A program made the translations under genes and the position numbers. Source: Methylobacterium sp. Leaf125 (GTDB lineage: Bacteria; Pseudomonadota; Alphaproteobacteria; Rhizobiales; Beijerinckiaceae). From it: DNA of 64,000 nt. Location of the stretch: positions 861,495-925,494 of the forward strand of contig NZ_LMNU01000001.1 in NCBI RefSeq assembly GCF_001423085.1. Reading direction: 5' to 3'. Below the pieces are notes generated by a model. The model saw nothing but the letters and a program-made list of their open reading frames with translations, made no database searches and was not told where the DNA came from. Each line of letters opens with the position of its first letter. Position 1 is the first letter of the stretch. Positions 57,657-64,000 of this stretch are shown here, in pieces.

Positions 57657-58055
57657 ATGGACATCGCCGTCGACAAGGTCACCGAAATCATCCTGCGCGT
57701 GCGCGCCGTCGATGTGAAGGAAGGGCCGACCGACCCCGATTCCGGCTCCAACCCCACCGATGACGGGGCCACCGACGTGCTCATCTCGGGCACGGACGAC
57801 GCCACCGAGGAAGAATTGCGGTCGATGATCGGCGCCCTCAACGACGACGAGCGCGCCGACCTCCTGGCCCTTCTCTATATCGGGCGCGGCGACATGGAAC
57901 CCGAGGAATGGTCCGAGGCGGTGCGCTTCGCCCGCGAGCGCGAGGCTGCCGGCGAGGGGGCCGCCCGCGAGATCCTCGGTATTCCCAATGCGGGCGACCT
58001 CCTCGACGAGGGCCTCGCCAACCTCGGGATTACGCCGGACCTGCCCCAGGCCTGA
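57657..58055 (+). CDS. DUF3775 protein
   Basis: 132 aa, soluble and acidic. The C-terminal two thirds (EELRSMIGALNDDERADLLALLYIGRG and EEWSEAVRFARER) match DUF3775, common in Rhizobiales and of unknown function. The N-terminal DIAVDKVTEIILRVRAVDVKEG is also characteristic. Divergent from the DUF429 gene. Confidence 0.85.
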   Translation: MDIAVDKVTEIILRVRAVDVKEGPTDPDSGSNPTDDGATDVLISGTDDATEEELRSMIGALNDDERADLLALLYIGRGDMEPEEWSEAVRFAREREAAGEGAAREILGIPNAGDLLDEGLANLGITPDLPQA

Positions 58056-58105
58056 GGCCGAGAGGAACCCGGGGCACGGCCAGCGGCGCTTGTCGGAACG
58101 CGGCG

Positions 58106-58492
58106 TCAGCGGCAGGGCAGGGCGAGGGCAGTGTCGGCAACGAAGCCGGCCGTGTCGCGCAGGCTCTGCGGCTGCGTCTGATCCTCCGAGACCGCCTCGG
58201 CCTCCGCGTGCAGGCGGTCGTTGCAGGCACAGGTGGGGATCTGCCCCCTGGGCGGCGAGCAGATGTCGTGATGCATGCAGGCGAGGTCCAGGGCATCGAT
58301 GGGCGGGCGCGGGCTGCGATTGCCCGGGCCACAGTAATTGCCATGGATCAGGAACGTCCCGCGCTCCGGGTTGACGTAGGGCGTCTCCTGCGCACGAGCG
58401 GTGGGGATCATCACGGCCGACAGGGCAAGGGCGAGCGCCATGCGTGCCGTCACCGGCGGAGCGATCCGGAAGGGTCGATCTGCGTCAATCAT
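58106..58492 (-). CDS. Small secreted phospholipase A2-like protein
   Basis: 128 aa from ATG 58492, chosen for GAGG five bases upstream; ATG 58441 would give a 111 aa product with the signal peptide MALALALSAVMIPTARAQ at its very start. The mature protein has the secreted phospholipase A2 pattern: GNYCGPGN (calcium-loop-like), then LDLACMHHDICS with the His-Asp dyad, and CACNDRL. Missing: the full CGxGG calcium loop. Family call is by motif; lipase activity is not shown. Confidence 0.75.
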   Translation of the reverse strand: MIDADRPFRIAPPVTARMALALALSAVMIPTARAQETPYVNPERGTFLIHGNYCGPGNRSPRPPIDALDLACMHHDICSPPRGQIPTCACNDRLHAEAEAVSEDQTQPQSLRDTAGFVADTALALPCR

Positions 58493-58827
58493 CTAGGCCT
58501 CGTCTTCTCGGTCTGATTGCGCCCTCGCGGGTGAAAATGGGGCCGCCTCGCCCGGGGACAAGCGTCTCACCTCTAGCCGTGAGAGGCTTAGGACGGGCAA
58601 GACCTGTTCAGCCTCCGTCGCAAGCAGATCGATGCAGGCTTGTTCGTTGTTTGGCAAAGCAACGCCTGGCCGCCGGAACGTCCCTGGACAGCATTGGCTC
58701 CGGCGATGCTTCGCGGCTGTCCGCGGACGGTGTCTGTCCCGCCGCCGCCGATCTCGGGCCTGTCGCGTCACAACGTTGCGTCGGCCGGACGCGGTGACGA
58801 CGAACCGAAGCGCCGTCATCCACACCG

Positions 58828-58842
58828 TTAACCTTTTCTTAA
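58828..58842. promoter_or_regulatory. CtrA-type site 1
   Basis: TTAA-CCTTTTC-TTAA, an exact TTAA-N7-TTAA CtrA consensus, 86 bp upstream of the protease gene. AT-rich island in GC-rich DNA. Confidence 0.75.
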
Positions 58843-58881
58843 CCCGCCGATTGTGGTGCAACGTCTGCCGTGGGACATTCG

Positions 58882-58896
58882 TTAACAGAAGCTTAA
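58882..58896. promoter_or_regulatory. CtrA-type site 2
   Basis: TTAA-CAGAAGC-TTAA, an exact TTAA-N7-TTAA match, 18 bp upstream of the protease start codon, 54 bp after the first site. Confidence 0.75.
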
Positions 58897-58913
58897 CGGG
58901 GCCAAGGGCGGTC

Positions 58914-59573
58914 ATGCGGTACGGGTTTTCCCAGCGTTTCTCGGCTCTGAAGACCCGTCTCGCCACCTTCGGTGCCGCGACGCTGGCCCTGGGCCTCGTC
59001 GCCGTGTCGGGCGCCGAAGCGCAGACCCTGGCGGCCCTGCCCACGGTCCCGAGCGCCATCAGTGCCGGTGTCCAGACCCGCCCGATCGCCGCCTGGGTCG
59101 ATTTCTGCGCCGCCTACGCGACGGAATGTGCGGTGAACACCGCCGAGCCAGCCCAGATCGCCCTGACGCCGACGATCTGGAACACCATCGTCTCGGTTAA
59201 CCGCCGGGTGAACAAGTCCCTGGTCGCCGTCACCGACATGGACCACCTGCACGTCGCGGACCGCTGGGACCTCGCCGAGGACGGCGCGGGGGATTGCGAG
59301 GACTTCCAGCTCCTCAAGCGCAAGCTCCTGGCCGAGGCCGGGCTGCCGCGCCGGGCGATGCGGATGACCGTCGTGATCGACGAGAAGGGCGAAGGCCATG
59401 CCGTCCTGACCCTGATCACCGATCGCGGCGACCTCATCCTCGACAACAAGACCAGCACGATCCTGCCCTGGCGTCAGACCGGCTACACCTTCATCAAGCG
59501 CGAGAGCCAGGATGCCGTCGCCTGGGTGTCCCTCGGCCGGGCCGCCTCGCCCGTCACCACGGCCAACCGCTGA
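58914..59573 (+). CDS. Transglutaminase-like cysteine protease (BTLCP family)
   Basis: 219 aa with a signal peptide (hydrophobic residues 15-35, ending GAEA). The BTLCP/DUF920 catalytic triad is intact: Cys128 in GAGDCEDFQ, His162 in EGHAVL, and the aspartate of LILDNK. Blocks WVDFCAAYATEC and VVIDEKGEGHAVLTL are typical. The family includes periplasmic proteases such as LapG relatives. ATG 58914 follows two CtrA-type sites. Confidence 0.92.
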   Translation: MRYGFSQRFSALKTRLATFGAATLALGLVAVSGAEAQTLAALPTVPSAISAGVQTRPIAAWVDFCAAYATECAVNTAEPAQIALTPTIWNTIVSVNRRVNKSLVAVTDMDHLHVADRWDLAEDGAGDCEDFQLLKRKLLAEAGLPRRAMRMTVVIDEKGEGHAVLTLITDRGDLILDNKTSTILPWRQTGYTFIKRESQDAVAWVSLGRAASPVTTANR

Positions 59574-59610
59574 CGCTGTCCCAATGCGGGATCGTGGACA
59601 ACCCGATCCT

Positions 59611-59625
59611 TTAAGGCGCGGTTAA
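59611..59625. promoter_or_regulatory. CtrA-type site 3
   Basis: TTAA-GGCGCGG-TTAA, exact TTAA-N7-TTAA, 44 bp upstream of the next small secreted gene. Confidence 0.7.
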
Positions 59626-59668
59626 GCGTGGCGGCCCGAGGGTGATCCCGCTCCGGGATACCCCGTCC

Positions 59669-60007
59669 ATGACGTTCCGCGATCTTCGCCGTACCGCTGC
59701 AGCGCCCGCTCTGCTGATGCTGCTCGCCGCCTCCGCGGCGGCGCAGGAGGCCCCGAGCGTGGCCCAGCGCCACGCCTCCTGGCGCGCCTGCCTCAACCGC
59801 AACTTCGCCCTCGAGGTCGCCCTCTCCAGCCGGGTCATCGCCGCCGACGCGGCCCTGCGCACCTGCCGGCCCAGCGAACAGGCCTATCTCGCCGCCCTCG
59901 CGGGCTCCCCCCTCGTCGATGGCGACGACGTCGCCCGGGTCCGGCCGGCCCTTCTCCTGCGTGCCAGGGGCTGGCTGCTCGACGGCGGCCGCCAGCGCCC
60001 GCTCTGA
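59669..60007 (+). CDS. Small secreted hypothetical protein
   Basis: 112 aa with a signal peptide (MTFRDLRRTAAAPALLMLLAASAAA). The mature part has two cysteines (WRACLNRNF and LRTCRPSE) likely to be disulfide-linked, and a helical tail. No family recognised. A GTG nine codons upstream is an alternative start. Its position behind a CtrA-type site next to the protease suggests a shared cell-cycle-controlled envelope role, which is inference. Confidence 0.7.
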   Translation: MTFRDLRRTAAAPALLMLLAASAAAQEAPSVAQRHASWRACLNRNFALEVALSSRVIAADAALRTCRPSEQAYLAALAGSPLVDGDDVARVRPALLLRARGWLLDGGRQRPL

Positions 60008-60058
60008 GGGGCTGATCGGACGACAGCCGAGGCTCCGCGCTGCCGCAAAGACCGGCTC

Positions 60059-61192
60059 TCAGGCGAAGGATTTGCGCGGGTCGAAGGCGTCGCGCACGGC
60101 CTCGCCGGCGAAGACCAGCAGGCTCAGCATCACCGCCACCACGAAGAAGCCGGTCAGTCCGAGCCAGGGCGCCTGGATGTTGTCCTTGCCCTGGGCCAGC
60201 AACTCGCCCAGCGAGGCCGAGCCGGGGGGCAGGCCGAAGCCGAGGAAGTCGAGGGAGGTCAGCGTCCCGATCGATCCGTTGAGGATGAAGGGCAGGAAGG
60301 TCAGCGTCGCCACCATCGCGTTGGGCAGGAGGTGGCGGCTCATGATGCGGATGTTCGAGAGGCCCAGCGCCCGGGCGGCCCGCACGTACTCGAAGTTGCG
60401 GGCCCGCAGGAACTCCGCCCGCACGACCCCGACGAGAGACACCCATGAGAACAGCAGCAGGATGCCCAGCAGCACGAAGAAGCCCGGCTCGATGAAGGCC
60501 GAGATGATGATGATGAGATAGAGGGTCGGGATGCCGCTCCAGACCTCGATGAAGCGCTGCAGGGCAAGGTCGACCCAGCCGCCGAAATAGCCCTGTACCG
60601 CTCCGGCGATCACGCCGATCACCGAGGAGATCAGGGCGAGGATCAGCCCGAACAGCACCGAGATGCGGAAGCCATAGATGATGCGCGCCAGCACGTCGCG
60701 CGTGGTGTTGTCGGTTCCGAGCCAGTGCTTCTCCAGCTCGGCGCAGGGCTTACCCACGGTTTGGCATTGGGCCTCGGTGAGCATCCAGGTCGGGGGCGAG
60801 GGGGAGGGGGTCGGCAGCCCGTCGATGATCGTGTCGTAGGAATAGGGGATGGGGGGCCAGATCGCCCAGCCGTTATCGGCGATCTCCTTGCGGGTCTCCG
60901 CCGAGCGATAGTTGGGTCGGGCGTAGAAGCCGCCAAACTTCTCGTCCGGATAGTCGATGATCACCGGGAACAGGATCTCGCCCTTGTACGAGACGACCAG
61001 CGGCCGATCGTTGGCGATGAACTCGGCGAACAGACTCGTGACAAACAGGCCCGTGAAGATCAGGAACGACCAGTAGCCGAGGCGATTGCGCCGGAAATTG
61101 GCGAGCCGCCGCCGGTTCAACGGCGACAGGCCGCGACTCGGCGCGGGCAGGGCGACCGCCTGGGTGGTGTCGGGACGCGCGACCTCGTTCAT
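60059..61192 (-). CDS. yejE: ABC transporter permease, YejE type
   Basis: 377 aa inner-membrane permease of the peptide/microcin C uptake family. After the NRLGYWSFLIF helix comes a large YejE-type periplasmic insertion (FPVIIDYPDEKFGG, HWLGTDNTTRDVLARIIYG) and the EAA-like cytoplasmic motif EYVRAARALGLSNIRIMSRHLLP-type block (split here: EYVRAARALGLSNIR). The usual yejA, yejB and yejF partners are not next to it: a plus-strand gene lies downstream and DUF4112 upstream, so it is solitary here. DUF4112 is 25 bp upstream on the same strand. Confidence 0.9.
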   Translation of the reverse strand: MNEVARPDTTQAVALPAPSRGLSPLNRRRLANFRRNRLGYWSFLIFTGLFVTSLFAEFIANDRPLVVSYKGEILFPVIIDYPDEKFGGFYARPNYRSAETRKEIADNGWAIWPPIPYSYDTIIDGLPTPSPSPPTWMLTEAQCQTVGKPCAELEKHWLGTDNTTRDVLARIIYGFRISVLFGLILALISSVIGVIAGAVQGYFGGWVDLALQRFIEVWSGIPTLYLIIIISAFIEPGFFVLLGILLLFSWVSLVGVVRAEFLRARNFEYVRAARALGLSNIRIMSRHLLPNAMVATLTFLPFILNGSIGTLTSLDFLGFGLPPGSASLGELLAQGKDNIQAPWLGLTGFFVVAVMLSLLVFAGEAVRDAFDPRKSFA

Positions 61193-61217
61193 CGGGCGTC
61201 CCCCCGTGCGCCGGATC

Positions 61218-61658
61218 TCAGCCGTCGATGTGCGTCGCCGTGCCCTCGATCTCGTTCGGGCGCAAGCCGCCATGCCGCTCGAGGTGACGCCGCAGCAGGC
61301 GCACGTTGCGGCGGTTGGCCTTGAACGCCGCATCGAACAGGTCGCCCGCCAGGGGGACGGCGCCGAGCGCCCCGTCGGCCGCGATGTTCAGGGCCATCCG
61401 GGCGATGAGCCAGCGCGGCGCCCCGAGCCGGCGCGCCTCCACCACGATGTAGGAGGCCAGCAGCATACCGGCGACGTCGCCCACGACCGGGACAAGGCCC
61501 ACCAGGGCGTCGAGGCCCACCCGCCGGTTGATGCCGGGGATCACGAAGGCCGAGTCCATGAGATGCGCGAACGCCTCCAGGCGCAGCAGCGTCGCCTCGC
61601 GGTCGTCCGCCTTGGGCCGGAAGCGGGTCGTGGCACCGGCGGTCCGGGTGAAGTCCAT
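61218..61658 (-). CDS. DUF4112 membrane protein
   Basis: 146 aa. It contains the DUF4112 pattern LMDSAFVIPGINRRVGLDALVGL followed by VPVVGDVAGMLLASYIVVEARRLGAP and GAVPLAGDLFDAAFKANRRNV, which gives two hydrophobic helices with glycine-proline turns. Function unknown. ATG 61658 has GGAG seven bases upstream. Probably in one operon with yejE. Confidence 0.85.
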   Translation of the reverse strand: MDFTRTAGATTRFRPKADDREATLLRLEAFAHLMDSAFVIPGINRRVGLDALVGLVPVVGDVAGMLLASYIVVEARRLGAPRWLIARMALNIAADGALGAVPLAGDLFDAAFKANRRNVRLLRRHLERHGGLRPNEIEGTATHIDG

Positions 61659-61769
61659 GGTCGGGCTCCGGGGCAAGTCCAGCCTGTGAGAAGGGTGCTG
61701 CGTGGTCATGCGTCGGGATGTGGCCCCGGTCGCGCGCGCCCGCAAGCGTCGCCCTTGCGAACCGGCCCA

Positions 61770-62924
61770 TCAGGCCGCCTGCCGCGCGACGGCGGTGAGC
61801 CGGTCGAGCGCCCGGTCGAGGACGTCGTCGGCCTTGGCGAAACACAGCCGCACGAGGTGGCGCACGGAGGCATCGGGATAGAAGGCGCTGATCGGAATCG
61901 CGGCCACGCCGTGCCGGCGCACGAGGTCGTCGCAGAACGCGACGTCGTCGTCGCAGCCGAGGGGCGCAAGGTCGACGTTCAGGAAGTAGGTGCCGTAGGA
62001 GGGCAGCACCCGGAAGCCTCGCTCGGTGAGGCCTGCCGACAGGCGGTCACGGGACGCGGCGAAGCGTGCGCGCATGCCGGTGAAGTAAGCGTCGTCCTTG
62101 GCGAGCCCGTAGGCCACCGCCTCCTGCAGGGCAGGCGGCGTCGTGAAGGTGAGGAACTGGTGGGCGTTCGCGACCACCCGCATCAGGGGGGGCGCCGCCA
62201 TCACGAAACCGACCTTCCAGCCGGTCAGGCCGAAGATCTTGCCGGCCGAGCCGATCTTCACGGTCCGATCGCGCATGCCCGGCAACGCCATCAGCGGGCA
62301 ATGCCGTGCGCCGTCGAAGACGATATGCTCCCAGACCTCGTCGCAGACCGCCACCACATCGTGCCGCGTGCAGAAGGCGGCGAGCAGCGCCAGGTCCTCG
62401 CGTCCGAAGATCGTGGCGCTGGGATTGAGCGGATTGTTCAGGATGACGAGCTTCGTCCGATCCGAGAACGCCTCCGCGAGGGCGTCCGCGTCGAGGCGGA
62501 ACTGCGGGGGCCGGAGCGCCACGATGCGCGCGACGCCGCCGGCGCGGCGCACCAGCGGCAGGTAGGCGTCGTAGAGGGGGGCGAACAGCACGACCTCGTC
62601 ACCCGGTGCGATCAGGGCGAACAGGGCGGCGGCGATGGCCTCGGTGGCCCCCGACGTCACCATCACCTCCGCCGCCGGGTCGAGATCCAGCCCCTGATGA
62701 TGCGCGTAATGCGCCGCGATCGCCCGGCGCAAGTCGGGCAAGCCCATCATCGGCGGGTATTGGTTGTCGCCGTGCAGCACGGCCTCGGCGGCCTTGCGCC
62801 GGACATCCTCCGGTCCCGGATCGTCCGGGAAGCCCTGACCCAGGTTGATCGCACCGAGTTCGCGGGCGAGGCCCGACATCACCGTGAAGATGGTCGTCGG
62901 CAGGTCGGCGAGCACGGGATTCAT
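61770..62924 (-). CDS. PLP-dependent class I aminotransferase
   Basis: 384 aa. Blocks NLGQGFPDDPGPEDVR near the N terminus, NNPLNPSATIF, and the PLP lysine in GSAGKIFGLTGWKVG place it with the YbdL/kynurenine-aminotransferase-like branch that uses methionine, aromatic or cysteine conjugates. Substrate not decided. ATG 62924 starts just before the conserved DLPTTIFTVMSGLA. Confidence 0.93.
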   Translation of the reverse strand: MNPVLADLPTTIFTVMSGLARELGAINLGQGFPDDPGPEDVRRKAAEAVLHGDNQYPPMMGLPDLRRAIAAHYAHHQGLDLDPAAEVMVTSGATEAIAAALFALIAPGDEVVLFAPLYDAYLPLVRRAGGVARIVALRPPQFRLDADALAEAFSDRTKLVILNNPLNPSATIFGREDLALLAAFCTRHDVVAVCDEVWEHIVFDGARHCPLMALPGMRDRTVKIGSAGKIFGLTGWKVGFVMAAPPLMRVVANAHQFLTFTTPPALQEAVAYGLAKDDAYFTGMRARFAASRDRLSAGLTERGFRVLPSYGTYFLNVDLAPLGCDDDVAFCDDLVRRHGVAAIPISAFYPDASVRHLVRLCFAKADDVLDRALDRLTAVARQAA

Positions 62925-63655
62925 GGAGTGCGGGGGTTCGGGGGGCAAGGAACGGAGCGTCGAGCCGTGGCGTAGCACGCCCCTTCGTCTCGGTGAAATG
63001 TGCGTCCTCGCACGCCGCCCGAAGCCCCGCCAAGCAGCTGGCCTGACGATTGTTGACTTTCATCAGCCATCACGTAACTCTCGACTCACGGCTGGAGCGG
63101 TGATTGCCAGCGCGGGACTTCGCCCCCTCGTTCCGTACACGTGTCGTCGCCGCTCCGGTCCTTCCCAAGAAGAGGTCGTCGCTTCCCCCAGCGGCGGCCT
63201 TTTCTGTTTGCCGGTTGCTGATTGCCGGAGGACCGGCCGCGTTCACCGGAGCGTCTCGACACGGATTTGCAAGCGCGGGCGCAGCAGCAATACGGTGGAA
63301 ACGCGAAGGCCGCACTGGAGTCGCATTGGTTCCCTAGAGCGTCTCTCATGCCGTGCCGCGACCGCCTTGAAGACCTGGGACCGGCCGGGGTCGAGCTTCG
63401 ATGGGATGGGGCCGGTGATCGGCCGAGACCTGCCGATGCGGGGCGCAGGGTGCGACGTCGCTCGATCCTGTCCCGGGGCGCCCACGGACCTTATTTCATC
63501 GGCAGCGCCTGCCGATCCGGGCGAGCGCCAACCGGGCATGCGCGAACCGGGCCCGCGGCACGGGATTGCGGTGCGCCGGAGGGCGTTGGTCTCGTGGGGG
63601 CTTGCCGGTTCTTCCGCTCGCAACGCCGTCCGCAACACGCCATGATCGTCAGGCC
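62925..63655. other. 731-bp noncoding region
   Basis: No convincing gene. It contains a possible small RNA unit (63053-63204, listed separately). The rest is upstream DNA of the efflux adaptor gene and carries no clear operator. Confidence 0.45.
63053..63204 (+). ncRNA. Candidate small RNA transcription unit
   Basis: TTGACT (63053-63058), 16 bases, TAACTC (63075-63080) resembles a weak housekeeping promoter. About 95 bp later AGGTCGTCGC (63173-63182) pairs with GCGGCGGCCT (63191-63200, with G-U pairs) and is followed by TTTTC, like an intrinsic terminator. No RNA family recognised; low confidence. Confidence 0.25.
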
Positions 63656-64000
63656 ATGAACGAAACCTCACCCATCCGCACCGAGACAGCGCGCGAATAC
63701 TCCGGGACGGTCCGTGGCGACGCGCGGCCGGGCGACGTGCTGCCGCGCGAGACGCGCGCCGCGCCACCGGCCCGTCGCAGCCGGGCGGGGCTCTGGTTCA
63801 TCCTGCTGCTGATCCTGGCAGGGGCCGGATACGCCGGATACCGTTTCTACCTCGCGCCCAAATCCGAGACCCAGGTCGCCGCCACCTCCGGCCGGGGCAA
63901 GGGAGGGGGCGGGCGCGGCGGCCATGGCGAGCCGGCCCAGGCGGTGGGCATCGCCACGATCGCGCCCGGCGACGTGCCGATCGTCCTCGCGGGCCTCGGC
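63656..64000 (+). CDS. RND efflux membrane-fusion (periplasmic adaptor) protein, 5' part
   Basis: First 115 codons; the gene runs off the right edge. An arginine-rich cytoplasmic N terminus is followed by one membrane anchor (LWFILLLILAGAGYAGYRFYL), a glycine-rich linker and the beginning of the MdtA/AcrA-type domain, AVGIATIAPGDVPIVLAGLG. This start of the beta-barrel region is typical of MdtA-like adaptors of tripartite drug or metal exporters. Partners would lie beyond the window. Confidence 0.8.
   Translation, partial: MNETSPIRTETAREYSGTVRGDARPGDVLPRETRAAPPARRSRAGLWFILLLILAGAGYAGYRFYLAPKSETQVAATSGRGKGGGGRGGHGEPAQAVGIATIAPGDVPIVLAGLG

Larger units (their letters stand above)
58493..58913. 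other. 421-bp intergenic region with CtrA-type sites
   Basis: Noncoding between the phospholipase-like and protease genes. Open frames are composition artefacts. The last 90 bases carry two CtrA-type sites. Confidence 0.55.

Noticed and set aside
62845..63645. 266-codon plus-strand frame in the 731-bp gap
   Set aside because: Arginine/serine-rich, no domain, runs antisense into the aminotransferase; looks like random GC-rich frame.

Overview
The window is high-GC DNA (roughly 70 % by eye) with very tight gene packing, many ATGA/GTGA stop-start overlaps, a canonical alphaproteobacterial aerobic cobalamin pathway, CtrA-type TTAA-N7-TTAA sites, an EcfG-type GGAAC-N16-CGTT promoter and a paralogue of the formaldehyde-activating enzyme Fae. 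Together these point to a Methylobacterium/Methylorubrum-like member of the Hyphomicrobiales. This is inference from gene content; no 16S gene or taxonomic marker is present. No phage, transposase, CRISPR array, tRNA or rRNA was seen.

Region 1 (1-22362) is a cobalamin (B12) supercluster. A B12 riboswitch on the minus strand (about 14235-14415) heads cbtB-cbtA-DUF1636-cobW-cobN-cobG-cobH-cobI-cobJ, most of them overlapping or nearly so. Further minus-strand genes cobL-cobE-cobM-cobB run to the left edge, with cobK divergent from cobL. To the right of the riboswitch cobU-cobO-(secreted chorismate-lyase-like protein)-cobQ run on the plus strand, followed by an MFS transporter; cobD (with a DUF3616 gene) and cobC are divergent. 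The set covers cobalt uptake, aerobic corrin ring synthesis (CobG monooxygenase, CobN chelatase), amidation, adenosylation and aminopropanol attachment. cobA, cobF, cobST, cobV and the lower-ligand genes are not in the window.

Region 2 (22370-33000) is mixed: a second MFS exporter, a small protein, malonyl-CoA decarboxylase plus malonyl-CoA synthetase, a chemoreceptor, a YihY-type membrane protein, MsrB and a degenerate CYTH-domain protein. Region 3 (33114-43036) holds dctA with a ROK sugar kinase that appears to start at CTG, then an ArsR-methyltransferase regulator (SahR-like) whose start codon sits in a perfect 18-bp palindrome, followed by metF and the B12-dependent methionine synthase metH, which ties the B12 cluster to one of its users. 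A Fae paralogue lacking the conserved active-site histidine follows.

Region 4 (43100-57554) contains a HisKA_2 sensor kinase, dnaE2, a hydroxyacid dehydrogenase, nudC, a HIT protein, a molybdopterin oxidoreductase/cytochrome b pair with two tandem secreted paralogues, a universal stress protein, a DUF4142 protein behind an EcfG-type stress promoter, carbonic anhydrase, a Nudix hydrolase and a DUF429 protein. Region 5 (57657-64000) contains DUF3775, a small phospholipase A2-like secreted protein, a transglutaminase-like cysteine protease and a small secreted protein (both with perfect CtrA-type sites), a solitary yejE-type permease, DUF4112, an aminotransferase and the truncated start of an RND efflux adaptor.

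The most unusual observations are: an interspersed repeat that is translated in frame inside cobG; a secreted chorismate-lyase-like gene inside the cob operon; the CTG-started kinase; the histidine-less Fae paralogue; the molybdoenzyme/cytochrome/twin-paralogue locus; and three exact CtrA-type sites around the protease locus.
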